A DNA stretch of 64,000 nt from Pseudodesulfovibrio portus. Its GTDB lineage: Bacteria > Desulfobacterota > Desulfovibrionia > Desulfovibrionales > Desulfovibrionaceae. Made by a program: the position numbers and the translations under genes. The stretch lies in NCBI RefSeq assembly GCF_026000375.1, contig NZ_AP026708.1, forward strand, positions 1,180,501-1,244,500, read 5' to 3'. The notes under the pieces are model-generated. The model ran no database searches. It was not told the origin of the DNA and worked only from the letters and a program-made list of their open reading frames with translations. Shown piece after piece: positions 25,302 to 33,057 of the stretch (positions are counted from its first letter, which is position 1; each line of letters opens with the position of its first letter).

Positions 25302-25592
25302 TCACTCGCAGATGGCCGGGTCCCCCGGCTCCAATGCGGCGAGGTATTCCGCAGCCGGCTCGATGCTGCGGGTCGTGAGGCGCGCTCCCCGGGCGACCAT
25401 GTTCCGGACGACCAGCTTCCAGCCCGCCAGCGATCGCACCCCCAGCTCCTGGCAAACGGGCTTGAGCGAATGACAGGACCGGCAGGCCCGCCGGACATCA
25501 TCGGCAATGTCATCGCCCGCCGCCGAAAAACCGGAAAATGCCACGGTCACCGCCAGCACCACGCCAACAAAAAACATTTTTCTCAAGCTCAT
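25302..25592 (-). CDS. Small monohaem c-type cytochrome
   Basis: The start at 25592 (MSLRKMFFVGVVLAV) follows GGAGG and gives a signal peptide ending near FSAAG. The mature part of about 70 residues has one haem site CRSCH and a Met in RNMVARGA that could be the axial ligand. A likely periplasmic electron carrier. It is convergent with the metal-sensor gene, 9 bases apart. Confidence 0.75.
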   Translation of the reverse strand: MSLRKMFFVGVVLAVTVAFSGFSAAGDDIADDVRRACRSCHSLKPVCQELGVRSLAGWKLVVRNMVARGARLTTRSIEPAAEYLAALEPGDPAICE

Positions 25593-25842
25593 ATAAGCCT
25601 CCGACGAGATGGATGACTCCATATAACCATATTTCGCCCAAAGTTGCATGTCGGAATCCGTACGTCCCCCCGACACCGGCCGCCGCCGGACAAGCCCCCA
25701 TTATTGCGGGTCAAAATCGTACCCAAAACAATCCCGCTTGTCTCGCGGGTTCAAACTTGCTACTCAATATCTCCCCGAACGAGGCACCAGCCGCATGCGG
25801 CCGAGTTGTTGGCTCCCCGCAAGGAGCCCGTGCCCCAAACAG

Positions 25843-25936
25843 GGAGGCGTGTCGTCACCGGTGTGGCGCTTGGTCTTCAAAACCAATGTAGGGCAGTGAT
25901 GTCCTGGGCAGGTTCGACTCCTGTACGCCTCCGCCA
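25843..25936 (+). tRNA. selC: tRNA-Sec (UCA anticodon), integration site of the second element
   Basis: The gene has an 8-bp acceptor stem (GGAGGCGT with ACGCCTCC), an anticodon loop around TCTTCAA with TCA, a long extra arm (AGGGCA-GTGA-TGTCCT), a T-arm GGTTCGACTCC and encoded GCCA. It decodes UGA as selenocysteine, consistent with a formate dehydrogenase- or hydrogenase-rich sulfate reducer. Its 3' part is repeated with four changes at 37167-37232, the far end of the inserted element. Confidence 0.95.
25871..25936 (+). repeat. attL of the selC element (66-bp imperfect repeat)
   Basis: The sequence from the anticodon arm (TGGTCTTCAAAACCAATGT) to GCCA recurs at 37167-37232 with four substitutions, all in the extra arm, which is discussed as a finding. 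Crossover most likely took place in the identical 19 bases 25871-25889. Confidence 0.88.
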
Positions 25937-25989
25937 TATTTGAAGAAATTGGGAGCCTGCGGGTTCCCTTTTCTTTGCCTTGTCGTCAT

Positions 25990-26011
25990 TCCCCCACGCT
26001 ATCCCCCACAC
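25990..26011 (+). repeat. Left arm-type repeat of the selC element
   Basis: Two CCCCCAC words separated by GCTAT form a 22-base segment that recurs exactly, in the same orientation, at 37028-37049. Together they flank the recombination core in the circular form, as integrase arm sites do. Confidence 0.65.
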
Positions 26012-26183
26012 CACATAGCGCTCAACAGTGAACACTTCCCAATACCCCGACGACTTTTGTCCCCTCCGTATAATAGAGTGAGAGGGCTGTTCCAGGCCTC
26101 TCACAGATCGGTCATATTTCGGACGTGTTTTACCTAGTTGAGTTCCATAATTCCGAGTATAAAGAGCTATATCCCAGCAGACA

Positions 26184-26201
26184 GTTAAGCATACGCTTAA
26201 C
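26184..26201. promoter_or_regulatory. Operator-like palindrome at the left end of the selC element
   Basis: GTTAAGC and GCTTAAC are perfect 7-base arms around ATAC, 65 bases before the first gene of the element and 100 bases after a TATAAT hexamer. A candidate binding site for an element-encoded repressor. Confidence 0.45.
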
Positions 26202-26265
26202 GGCCCAATTCAGGGCATTTATTTTTCCCATTCTTCTAAACCATATCCCATAATTGGAGGCTCAC

Positions 26266-26484
26266 ATGATCTGTGAATCATTGGAGCGGTACAGGCCGGT
26301 CAAGTCACCTTGGCATGCTCGTTTTCGTGAATGGCAGATTCCCTACCATGTGGTTGGTCGATTTTGCGGCGTCTCCCCTGGACGTATCGCTCAAATCGTC
26401 AACGGCTTCACTGGCACCCCAGAACACATCGAGGAGAAGTTCCGCGAATTGGAACACATCATCGAGCAGGAGATGACACAGTGA
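26266..26484 (+). CDS. Small HTH protein of the selC element
   Basis: The 72-residue product contains a helix-turn-helix-like region (IPYHVVGRFCGVSPGRIAQIVNGFT) and an acidic helical tail (HIEEKFRELEHIIEQEM). TTGGAGG precedes the ATG; a TTG at 26254 is an unlikely start. It resembles short Cro-like regulators of mobile elements and is the first gene of the rightward module, next to the palindrome at 26184. Role inferred only from this. Confidence 0.6.
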   Translation: MICESLERYRPVKSPWHARFREWQIPYHVVGRFCGVSPGRIAQIVNGFTGTPEHIEEKFRELEHIIEQEMTQ

Positions 26485-26495
26485 GGAAAAACAAA

Positions 26496-26951
26496 ATGAC
26501 AGACATCGCAATGCACGCCGTCAAAGGCGGTATGCCCATGAAGGAAGCAGCCGAGGCAGCCGGGGTACACCGGACAACTTTATGGCGTGCGCTTCAGAAG
26601 GCTAAAACTGCCACAGAACAGCTTGAGCGTGTGCGAGGCGGCAGGAAGCGGGAAGCGCTTGAAATGCTTCTCTCGAAGCAAATGGAGTTGATCTACAATG
26701 CCCTGGAGAGACTTCCCCCTGAAGAACTGGACAAACAAGGGGCCTCATTCCTCAAGGACCTTGCCAGGACTGGCACCGTTAACATGGGCATCCTGATTGA
26801 TAAGATCGCTAAGAGCGAGGAGGCAGGGGAAGGTGGCACGACCATCATTATCAACGTACCCGACTCCCCAGCCCGTGATGGCGAACAAGTCGAACAACCA
26901 GCCGAGGACCAAACCACCCAGGCCGCGCCCACCGTTGAGGTGAAAATCTAA
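26496..26951 (+). CDS. Resolvase-type HTH protein, terminase-small-subunit-like
   Basis: The 151-residue protein begins with an HTH (GGMPMKEAAEAAGVHRTTLWRALQKA), followed by a helical region (ALEMLLSKQMELIYNALERLP, SFLKDLARTGTVNMGILIDKI) and a disordered tail with TTIIINVPDS. This HTH-plus-helical-oligomerisation-plus-tail plan is that of small terminase subunits and related phage DNA-binding proteins, but the sequence alone does not prove it. A GTG at 26481 overlaps the previous stop; the ATG at 26496 follows GAGGA and is preferred. Confidence 0.5.
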   Translation: MTDIAMHAVKGGMPMKEAAEAAGVHRTTLWRALQKAKTATEQLERVRGGRKREALEMLLSKQMELIYNALERLPPEELDKQGASFLKDLARTGTVNMGILIDKIAKSEEAGEGGTTIIINVPDSPARDGEQVEQPAEDQTTQAAPTVEVKI

Positions 26952-27162
26952 ACCGCCTTTTATTCTACCCCCCGTATTTTCAGCGGGGAACCTACCGTCT
27001 CAAAATCGCGTCCCGTCCTACAGCAAAGCGGGAGACACCCCCGGCCAGTCCTTTATGGCGGCTTGAGCTGTGAATCATAGGTGTAGATTTATCATGAAGG
27101 CGGGGACACTTTTGAGACACCCGCCGCCCCGCCATAGACACCCCCCCCATAAGGAGAAAATA

Positions 27163-27579
27163 ATGAGCAAGACCAAGCTAGACCCCGGCAAAACCATTGA
27201 GCTTGCCAGCAAGGGCCTAAACAATGCCGAGATTGCCAAGGTTCAGGGCGTTCACAAGTCCACCGTTGGACGTTTTCTCGACAAGCACAAAGATGAACTC
27301 GCGGCAGCCGAATACTTTCAGGAGAATCACAGCACCTTCCTCACGGCCCTGCAGTCCAGTGCGGCGAGCCTCCGCTTCGACATCTTGGCGGAACTCCGCA
27401 AGCGTGGCGTTGAAGGTATGACCTCCCACGAGCTAAAAAGCCTTTATCACTCCCTCTCGGTATGCCAGGGCGTGGACTTCGACAAGGAACGCCTTCTCTC
27501 GGGGCACAGCACGGCGAACGTCTATCACATCTTCGACTCAGCCAATCAGAGAGCCAACGAAGAGCTTGGGATAAAGTAG
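27163..27579 (+). CDS. Second HTH DNA-binding protein of the selC element
   Basis: This 138-residue protein has an HTH at about 11-38 (KTIELASKGLNNAEIAKV, GVHKSTVGRFLDKH) and a helical remainder with FDILAELRKRGVEGMTSHELKSLYHSL. A good AAGGAG site lies 8 bases upstream. Its plan parallels the gene at 26496-26951, so the two may be related terminase-like or regulatory proteins of the same element. No partner large terminase is present. Confidence 0.5.
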   Translation: MSKTKLDPGKTIELASKGLNNAEIAKVQGVHKSTVGRFLDKHKDELAAAEYFQENHSTFLTALQSSAASLRFDILAELRKRGVEGMTSHELKSLYHSLSVCQGVDFDKERLLSGHSTANVYHIFDSANQRANEELGIK

Positions 27580-27742
27580 CCTTTTTGAAATTCAATGCGG
27601 GTGAAAAGGGGTGTGCATATAACTTTCCTTGCCGCCCCGGATCCCCCCCTACCTCCCCCCGCTACCCCCTGACCATATTTCACTAGTGAAACCCTGTAAC
27701 CCGCAGCCACGGAAGGCAGCGGCAGCGCATAGGAGTAACACT

Positions 27743-28024
27743 ATGCCGAGCATCTACTGTGTGACGGTCAACCTAGACCGTAAGGACCCCGATGAACCGC
27801 CTTTGATCGGGGAGCACCTGGTTATAGCCGACAGCCTTGAGCAGCTATTGACCAGGTACCCGGAGGATCAGGAGCGCAAGAGATGGGTACATGAGCGGAT
27901 AACCGAGATCCGCTTGCTTGCCTCAACCACAAGCACGGCGGCACCGATGGCCTATCTCGACATCCGGGATACCCCAGACAAAAAGGCAACCGACCAAGGC
28001 AAAACCACGCCCGTGGTCCACTAG
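27743..28024 (+). CDS. Hypothetical protein of the selC element
   Basis: The 93-residue product starts MPSIYCVTVNLDRKD after a TAGGAG site and contains HLVIADSLEQLLTRYPEDQERK followed by a segment ITEIRLLASTTSTAA. No recognised family. It is translated just ahead of the glycine-rich protein (9 bases apart), suggesting a shared transcript. Confidence 0.5.
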   Translation: MPSIYCVTVNLDRKDPDEPPLIGEHLVIADSLEQLLTRYPEDQERKRWVHERITEIRLLASTTSTAAPMAYLDIRDTPDKKATDQGKTTPVVH

Positions 28025-28033
28025 GAGGTAGCC

Positions 28034-29101
28034 ATGCCATTTGGCAGTACAGGAATAGGCGGTGTCGGTGGCGGTAGTATGGCCGGGAGCAACAGGTCAA
28101 CGCCCTCCGGGTTTGGTTCATCTCGTGGCGGCGATATTGTTAGTCAGATTAATGATATTCTCGGCGGTTCGTGGAGTACGAGCGGCAATCGAGCTTACAC
28201 CGTTGATCGTGCCGGAAACGTGATCCAAATTGGTTCGCCCTCTCGCATGGGCGGAATGCAAACCACCGCTAGAGGATATCAACTCGGCACAGGCATTGGC
28301 GATACCGGGGCCATTAATTGGCGAGGCGGATTGCTCTCGAGCGTGGCGAGCCCGTTCTATCAGGCCCATTACTCTAACCGGCAACGGAACATCAGAGACA
28401 GAGCGGCACGGAAACGAACAGCCGAGGCCCGCGATAGGGCAACCCTGGCAACGAAAGACCCATTCAGCCGTATCATGGGAACCAAGGCTGCATACAAGGG
28501 CGATTTGCCCGAACTTGAGTCTTACCTTGGCGGCCCATCGGCAATGCGCCAGACGCACAATACGGGCGGCATGTGGGGCAGTATGTTCGACACAAGGGGT
28601 GACGACGTACAGACCTCACATGAAGACCGGGCTGAACTTCAAGCAAGTGGACACCTGAACAAGTACGGGAACCTTCAGGGCTGGGGGCCTATGAATCCGG
28701 TTGGCTTTTTGGGTTCCATGACCTCTCCACAGGTGGCCCAAGCAATGGCGAAAGCGACCTATGGCTACACAGGCAACCTCCCGGCAGCAAAGAGTCTCGG
28801 GCGGGTGGTTCGTGCCGGGATGAATAAGGTAGGTACGACTTCTCAGCCTGATTACTTCAGCGAAACGGCAAAGTCATATGTTGGCGGGTTTCCCGGTGGT
28901 GGGTTCCTGTCCAGCGCACCTACGGCGATAGCCTCCGCGTTGACCGGCGTTCCCGTTGGACAGATTGGGCAAACCTTATCCGCCATTGATACCGCAGCGG
29001 CCTTAAACAGCTTGGGCATTACCGCCCACCCCGAAGCCCCGGATGACTACGCCAATAAGGATCATGACAATTGGTGGTGGTTGAATACCGGTTCGGCCTA
29101 A
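28034..29101 (+). CDS. Glycine-rich phage-like protein, unknown function
   Basis: The 355-residue product begins with a Gly/Ser-rich stretch (GSTGIGGVGGGSMAGSN) and has a central charged helix (NRQRNIRDRAARKRTAEARDRATLAT). Further on are low-complexity Gly, Ala and Ser segments with FPGGGFLSSAPTAIASAL. There is no signal peptide. Such composition is seen in phage structural or ejected internal proteins, which would fit a satellite that modifies a helper's virion, but I recognise no family. It ends 4 bases inside the convergent lipoprotein gene. Confidence 0.55.
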   Translation: MPFGSTGIGGVGGGSMAGSNRSTPSGFGSSRGGDIVSQINDILGGSWSTSGNRAYTVDRAGNVIQIGSPSRMGGMQTTARGYQLGTGIGDTGAINWRGGLLSSVASPFYQAHYSNRQRNIRDRAARKRTAEARDRATLATKDPFSRIMGTKAAYKGDLPELESYLGGPSAMRQTHNTGGMWGSMFDTRGDDVQTSHEDRAELQASGHLNKYGNLQGWGPMNPVGFLGSMTSPQVAQAMAKATYGYTGNLPAAKSLGRVVRAGMNKVGTTSQPDYFSETAKSYVGGFPGGGFLSSAPTAIASALTGVPVGQIGQTLSAIDTAAALNSLGITAHPEAPDDYANKDHDNWWWLNTGSA

Positions 29102-29355
29102 TCCCTCTTAAACCAATCCGGCGGTGGCGAGCCGTCCAAGTCGGTGTTGCCGCTATCCCACAAGAAATAGTTGAGGGCTGCCTCTCCTGTGAAGAGCAGG
29201 ATTTCCCCAATAATCTCGTTGGATGAAGTCGGCTTAGAGTGGCTTGAACTGTAAGCTCTGGCCCTTGAGGCCTCGGCCTGTCCCTTCATCGTCGGCTCCT
29301 TGGTGGCGCAGCCCACCAAACACACCAAAACCAAAATCAGCATCAAGCGTTTCAC
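29098..29355 (-). CDS. Small lipoprotein of the selC element
   Basis: The 85-residue product begins at a GTG preceded by AAGGAGG and has a lipoprotein signal (KRLMLILVLVCLVGCATKE) with lipobox LVGC. The remainder is Ser-rich then contains EIIGEILLFTGEAALNYFLW, a hydrophobic stretch. It could be an envelope-modifying or entry-exclusion lipoprotein, or an Rz1-like spanin component, but no partner is visible. Confidence 0.6.
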   Translation of the reverse strand: MKRLMLILVLVCLVGCATKEPTMKGQAEASRARAYSSSHSKPTSSNEIIGEILLFTGEAALNYFLWDSGNTDLDGSPPPDWFKRD

Positions 29356-29475
29356 GGTCTACCTCCTTGGAAGGCAGGGCATACGGTTTGAACATATCAG
29401 GCCGTGTGTCTTGCCGCAAGGAGAGCAACCTCAACCACCGGCAGGAAGTCGGTGATAATTCCAAGGATGGAAATA

Positions 29476-29790
29476 ATGAAAAAGATAACCCCGCTACAAG
29501 CTGTCCGGGCGCATTGCCTTGAATGCACCAATGGCGATATGACCTATGTTCGGAAATGCCCGTCCGTGAATTGTGATGTTCACGCCATCCGTTCCGGCAG
29601 AAATGGCGGCAGAGTCAAAAGCGTTCTCGGAGCAATCAGGCGCAGGTGTCTGGACTGTTGCGGGGATGAGCGAAAGCGTGTTGCCGAGTGCGAAGTGACG
29701 GACTGTTTTCTGCATCCGTTCCGCATGGGGAATAATCCGAACCGAAAGGGGGCGACCATTCCCAAGAGCAAGCAGCCCCAGGATGACTAG
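29476..29790 (+). CDS. Zinc-ribbon-like cysteine-rich protein of the selC element
   Basis: The 104-residue protein has repeating cysteine pairs: CLEC, CPSVNC, CLDCC and CEVTDC, in two similar halves (AVRAHCLECTNGDM... and AIRRRCLDCCGDE...). The pattern fits two metal-binding knuckles and is common in small prophage genes of sulfate reducers. AAGGA lies before an ATG at 29467 and the one chosen here at 29476, so the exact start is uncertain. DNA or RNA binding is likely but unproven. Confidence 0.62.
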   Translation: MKKITPLQAVRAHCLECTNGDMTYVRKCPSVNCDVHAIRSGRNGGRVKSVLGAIRRRCLDCCGDERKRVAECEVTDCFLHPFRMGNNPNRKGATIPKSKQPQDD

Positions 29791-29950
29791 AAACACCCCC
29801 TTCACGAGGCATTATAGGCCCAACACACGAAAGATCGGGCTTTAGGCGACCCGATGTATGGGCGAGCTGATTTGCTTGGCCTGTGAGTGATAAAAATTGA
29901 TTGCATGAGAGCAGACCTTCGACATTGCGTCGGGGGTCCTTTTTCTTTTT

Positions 29951-29985
29951 GAACGATACGGGATTTGAACCTGTATCCAACCGAC
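29951..29985 (-). other. tRNA 3'-end-like fragment
   Basis: Read leftward, a GGTTCAAATCC T-loop is flanked by ACAGG and CCCGT and followed by ATCGTTC, like the T-arm and acceptor of a tRNA. No matching 5' acceptor or D-arm is found, so it is at most a decayed fragment or an old attachment site. Confidence 0.25.
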
Positions 29986-30002
29986 CGATTCAAGTGCCAC
30001 AA

Positions 30003-30045
30003 ATAAAAGCGGACGCCCTGGCGACATGCCGAGGTGTCCGCTTGT
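30003..30045 (-). terminator. Terminator of the higBA operon
   Basis: AAGCGGAC pairs with GTCCGCTT with further pairing inside (CC/GG), and leftward it is followed by TTTTATTT. It lies 17 bases past the higA stop. Confidence 0.65.
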
Positions 30046-30061
30046 TGATGATGGGCAACTA

Positions 30062-30373
30062 TTATGCGCAGAGTTGGAGTTCTTCACACGTCCTGACTTC
30101 ACGTTCAACCCGTTCTATCAAGGCTCCTTCTTTGGCGGATTCAAGATCATACCGCTGTTGAAGGTTCAGCCAGAACTCAGGGGTTGTGCCAAAAAAATGA
30201 GCGAGGCGTATCGCCGTGTCAACGGTTATCCCCCTGTGGCCCATAACGATTTGCCCAACACGTTGTGCCGGTATGCAAAGAGCCTGTGAAAGCTTGTTCC
30301 GGCTCAATCCGAGCGGAGCCATGAACTCTTCCAAAAGGATTTCTCCCGGATGAATTGGTGCAAGGTTTGCCAT
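30062..30373 (-). CDS. higA: HigA-family antitoxin
   Basis: This 103-residue protein is a typical HigA/VapI antitoxin: HPGEILLEEFMAPLGLSRNKLSQAL, then IPAQRVGQIVMGHRGITVDTAIRLAHFFGTTPEFWLNLQ. The XRE-type helix-turn-helix binds the operon promoter and the protein neutralises the HigB toxin. It follows higB by 9 bases (toxin first, as usual for higBA). It probably stabilises the element in its host. Confidence 0.92.
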   Translation of the reverse strand: MANLAPIHPGEILLEEFMAPLGLSRNKLSQALCIPAQRVGQIVMGHRGITVDTAIRLAHFFGTTPEFWLNLQQRYDLESAKEGALIERVEREVRTCEELQLCA

Positions 30374-30382
30374 TGTATCCCC

Positions 30383-30664
30383 CTAGTGGTAGTCGGTTAT
30401 CTCGACTTGATATGCGTGGTTGTTCTTCCACTTAAAGCATATCCTGAATTGATCGTTTATCCTTATGCTGTGCTGCCCCCGTCGATTGCCAGAAAGAGCC
30501 TCAAGGCGATTCCCCGGCGGCACCCTCAAGTCGTTCAATTTAAACGCCGCGTCAATAATTAATAATTTGCGGTAAGCCCTTTTCGCTAAGTCCTCCGGGA
30601 AGCCTTTCGGCACCTCCCTATTGAAGAGGGCTTCAGTCGTTTTGTTGTTGAATGACTTGATCAC
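30383..30664 (-). CDS. higB: HigB-family toxin
   Basis: The 93-residue product has the RelE/HigB mRNA-interferase pattern: MIKSFNNKTTEALF, FPEDLAKRAYRKLLIIDAA, LNDLRVPPGNRLEAL, QHSIRINDQFRICFKW and VEITDYH at the C-terminus. It should cleave mRNA on the ribosome when HigA is lost. A complete sequence with the conserved Arg, Lys and terminal His argues that it is functional. Confidence 0.92.
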   Translation of the reverse strand: MIKSFNNKTTEALFNREVPKGFPEDLAKRAYRKLLIIDAAFKLNDLRVPPGNRLEALSGNRRGQHSIRINDQFRICFKWKNNHAYQVEITDYH

Positions 30665-30851
30665 GATTTCTAACTATCACCCCAAAGGTGTAACGTCAAG
30701 CGTTGCCCCTTCTTTTTTTTCTGGGAACATTCCGGGAGTTCAAACTCGGTTGATAATACGTTTTCTAAAGAAATAGTGTTGACATTTTCCTGCAAACCCT
30801 TGCATGGTGGCGTTGAAGCTGGATATAAAAATATAGCTAAACGAGGATTCC

Positions 30852-31529
30852 ATGAAGGCATACGGATATTTACGAGTGAGCGGAGCCGGTCAGATCGACG
30901 GTGACGGATTTACCCGCCAGCAAGAAGAGATCGAGCGCCACGCCAAAACAGCCGGGATTGAAATTGTGCGATACTACCGAGAGGAAGGAGTGAGGGGCAC
31001 AACCAGTGAGACAGACCGGCCCGCCTTCCAGGAAATGGTATCCGCAATCTTGAAAAACGGCGTCCGCACAATCGTCATAGAGGGCATGGACCGCCTAGCC
31101 CGTGAGTACCGTATCCAGGAAAGTCTGGTTATCTATCTCGCCTCCAAGGGGATCACACTTATCTCTGCCAGGACCGGCGAGGACGTAACCGAGGCCATGC
31201 AAGCCGATCCCATGCGAAAGGCCCTTATCCAGATGCAGGGCATATTCTCAGAACTTGAAAAGTCGATGCTGGTGAAGAAACTGAGGGCGGCCCGTGAGCG
31301 GGTGAAGCAAAAGACCGGCAAGTGCGAGGGGCGCAAGAGCCTGAAAGAGGCCAAGCCCGACACCTGGAAAGAGATCAAGCGACTGTACCGTAAACCGAGA
31401 CTCGGAGAACGGAGGACATACAAACAGATTGCCGAGGCCCTAAACGCCGGAGGTCATACCACAATGGCGGGTAAGCCTTTCACAGCGGGCAATCTCCAAC
31501 AAATTATTTGGAGGGAACAGCAAGAGTAG
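30852..31529 (+). CDS. Serine recombinase (resolvase/invertase family)
   Basis: This 225-residue protein has the catalytic domain of small serine recombinases: the nucleophile Ser10 in YLRVSG, GVRGTTSETDRPAFQEM, IVIEGMDRLAREYRIQESLV and the E-helix region. A C-terminal HTH-like region (TYKQIAEALNAGGHTTMAGKPFTAGNLQQII) completes it. It may resolve element multimers or invert a segment; no clear inverted recombination sites were seen around it. It is divergent from higB. Confidence 0.88.
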   Translation: MKAYGYLRVSGAGQIDGDGFTRQQEEIERHAKTAGIEIVRYYREEGVRGTTSETDRPAFQEMVSAILKNGVRTIVIEGMDRLAREYRIQESLVIYLASKGITLISARTGEDVTEAMQADPMRKALIQMQGIFSELEKSMLVKKLRAARERVKQKTGKCEGRKSLKEAKPDTWKEIKRLYRKPRLGERRTYKQIAEALNAGGHTTMAGKPFTAGNLQQIIWREQQE

Positions 31530-31545
31530 CTGTACTCATAGAATC

Positions 31546-31580
31546 GGCCCAAGGGGGTGTCACGACCACACCCTTGGGCC
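31546..31580 (+). promoter_or_regulatory. Hairpin ahead of the small gene at 31610
   Basis: GGCCCAAGGG and CCCTTGGGCC pair perfectly with extra GTGT/ACAC pairing in the loop. No T-run follows. It may slow readthrough from the recombinase gene or protect the downstream mRNA. Confidence 0.45.
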
Positions 31581-31609
31581 TAACCATCAAAACCTGTTTG
31601 GAGGTTCAA

Positions 31610-31873
31610 ATGGCTGAAGCGAAAGTAACTTGTGTGACGGAAAAGGCAAGCAGCGAGTGGGAACGCCTGTCAATCGGGTACAAGACTCCTGCCGGTGAAA
31701 TTGGCATGGCCTCTCTTGCCCTTGACGGGATTGGCAAGCAAATCACGGTCGAACAGGCCGATGGTTCAATGGGGTATGTCCTGGAAGTGATCGCAAGGCG
31801 GCTTCAGGACCTCGCAACATTCATGGGCAAGCACGAAGAGCAACCCCTGCCGAAGCTCAAGGAGGTGGCGTAA
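31610..31873 (+). CDS. Small hypothetical protein of the selC element
   Basis: The 87-residue product starts at ATG after TTTGGAGG. It is mixed alpha/beta, with IGYKTPAGEIGMASLALDGIGKQITVEQ and a C-terminal helix EVIARRLQDLATFMGKH. No signal peptide or cysteines of note beyond one. Not recognised. It has its own terminator directly downstream. Confidence 0.5.
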   Translation: MAEAKVTCVTEKASSEWERLSIGYKTPAGEIGMASLALDGIGKQITVEQADGSMGYVLEVIARRLQDLATFMGKHEEQPLPKLKEVA

Positions 31874-31902
31874 TTTTCCAAGCGAACAGGGCAAAATAAT
31901 TC

Positions 31903-31934
31903 AAAGCGGGGGCTTCGGCTCCCGCTTTTTTGTG
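31903..31934 (+). terminator. Terminator after the gene at 31610-31873
   Basis: AAAGCGGG and CCCGCTTT pair around a GGCTTCGGCT apex and are followed by seven T, a strong intrinsic terminator. Confidence 0.85.
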
Positions 31935-31966
31935 CCTGAGTTAGGTCGGAGGGGGGACACTCTAGG

Positions 31967-32005
31967 TGCTCACTCAGTAAGCACCCCCTGCTCACTCAGT
32001 AAGCA
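31967..32005. repeat. Two 17-bp direct repeats spaced 22 bp
   Basis: TGCTCACTCAGTAAGCA occurs at 31967-31983 and again at 31989-32005. Each copy has dyad ends TGCT/AGCA. A 22-base period places both on one face of the helix, as for cooperative operator or iteron sites. Confidence 0.6.
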
Positions 32006-32089
32006 TGAACCAAATAGTAACCAAAGACCCACAACTAAAAGGCGCACCCCGTTTGGAGTACGCCTCTATGGAAAGACCGCTAAAGCCGT

Positions 32090-32773
32090 TTAGGATAATT
32101 TTTTGCGAAGGCCGATGAGTCCGACCAAGCCAGAACCCAGCAGCCATACAGCACCGGGGATGGGAGTGGCGACGTCTTCGGTTAAAATCGAAAAGTTTGC
32201 CAAGGCTTCTCCGCTACCAGATATGTCCAAACTCGAATTCGGGATTTCAACAAAGCCTGAAACGCCGACTTCAAGACTCCAAGAGTACTCTTCGTCGAGG
32301 TTGAGCGACAACATTACAGGAGCCATGTTGAGATTGGCGCTTGTTACGGCAAAGCTTTCGTCACCGTCTTCTGTCTGGAACCACTTATTAAACACCTGGG
32401 TATCGCTTGAGTCTTTTACGAGAAGTTGTACGTGGGATTCTACACCTGGAAGCAAGCCCCCCGTCGCGTATACAGACGTGAGCCAGGAAAGTCCCCACGA
32501 CGTGTCGATTTGTCCCGTGTTGCCGTAAGACGAGCTGATGGTAAATTTGCCGGACAGCTCCATGGAGTCACCGGCAATCGCCTGATCGGGGATAGATTTT
32601 CCGTCGGCCACATAGTCAGCCCAATCGTAGCTGACCGAGGTGTTGGCCTGTGTAGTGTTCCACGAAGTGGCATTCGCCCAACCATTCCCATCCAGAGTGA
32701 TTGTGTAGGCAAAGGCCTGTGGGGTGACGCTCAGTACGGTCACCATGAGGACCGCGAGAAATAGTTTTTTCAT
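32090..32773 (-). CDS. VPLPA-CTERM (exosortase-sorted) surface protein
   Basis: This 227-residue secreted protein has a signal peptide (MKKLFLAVLMVTVLSVTPQAFA), a beta-rich Ser/Thr-rich body and a C-terminal sorting signal: a TPIPGAVWLL motif, a hydrophobic helix GSGLVGLIGL and basic end RKKLS. This is the VPLPA-CTERM variant of PEP-CTERM, cut by a membrane exosortase and attached at the outer surface, often as extracellular-matrix protein. No exosortase is in the window, so it must be elsewhere in the genome. A perfect GGAGGAGG site precedes the ATG. Its place inside a small mobile element is unusual. Confidence 0.82.
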   Translation of the reverse strand: MKKLFLAVLMVTVLSVTPQAFAYTITLDGNGWANATSWNTTQANTSVSYDWADYVADGKSIPDQAIAGDSMELSGKFTISSSYGNTGQIDTSWGLSWLTSVYATGGLLPGVESHVQLLVKDSSDTQVFNKWFQTEDGDESFAVTSANLNMAPVMLSLNLDEEYSWSLEVGVSGFVEIPNSSLDISGSGEALANFSILTEDVATPIPGAVWLLGSGLVGLIGLRKKLS

Positions 32774-33057
32774 TCGTACCTCCTCCGAATTTTATTGTGC
32801 GTTAGTCGTTATGCAAAAACCATTCAAAGTTAGTATAAATGAATGTTTGTTTATATAAACAAATTGTTGATAATAGCCAGTCTGATTTTATTGGAAACAA
32901 ACTCCAGCACGACAACTGAAATTCACCAAACATCCCTCTCACATCCTTATTTGGATTTGAAGCCGTCGAGACGATGTCTACCTAATGGCTGATGATTTGA
33001 GGACAGAAAAACGCCCGTGAGGCAATGGTATCTTTTTTTTATACCAAGCTGGTTGCG

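Noticed and set aside
25877-26104. Leftward open frame across selC ending TGVEPAQDITALHWF
   Set aside because: Also a reversed-tRNA artefact.
32005-32118. 37-codon frame beginning in the second 17-bp repeat
   Set aside because: No ribosome site and it runs into the end of the VPLPA-CTERM gene.
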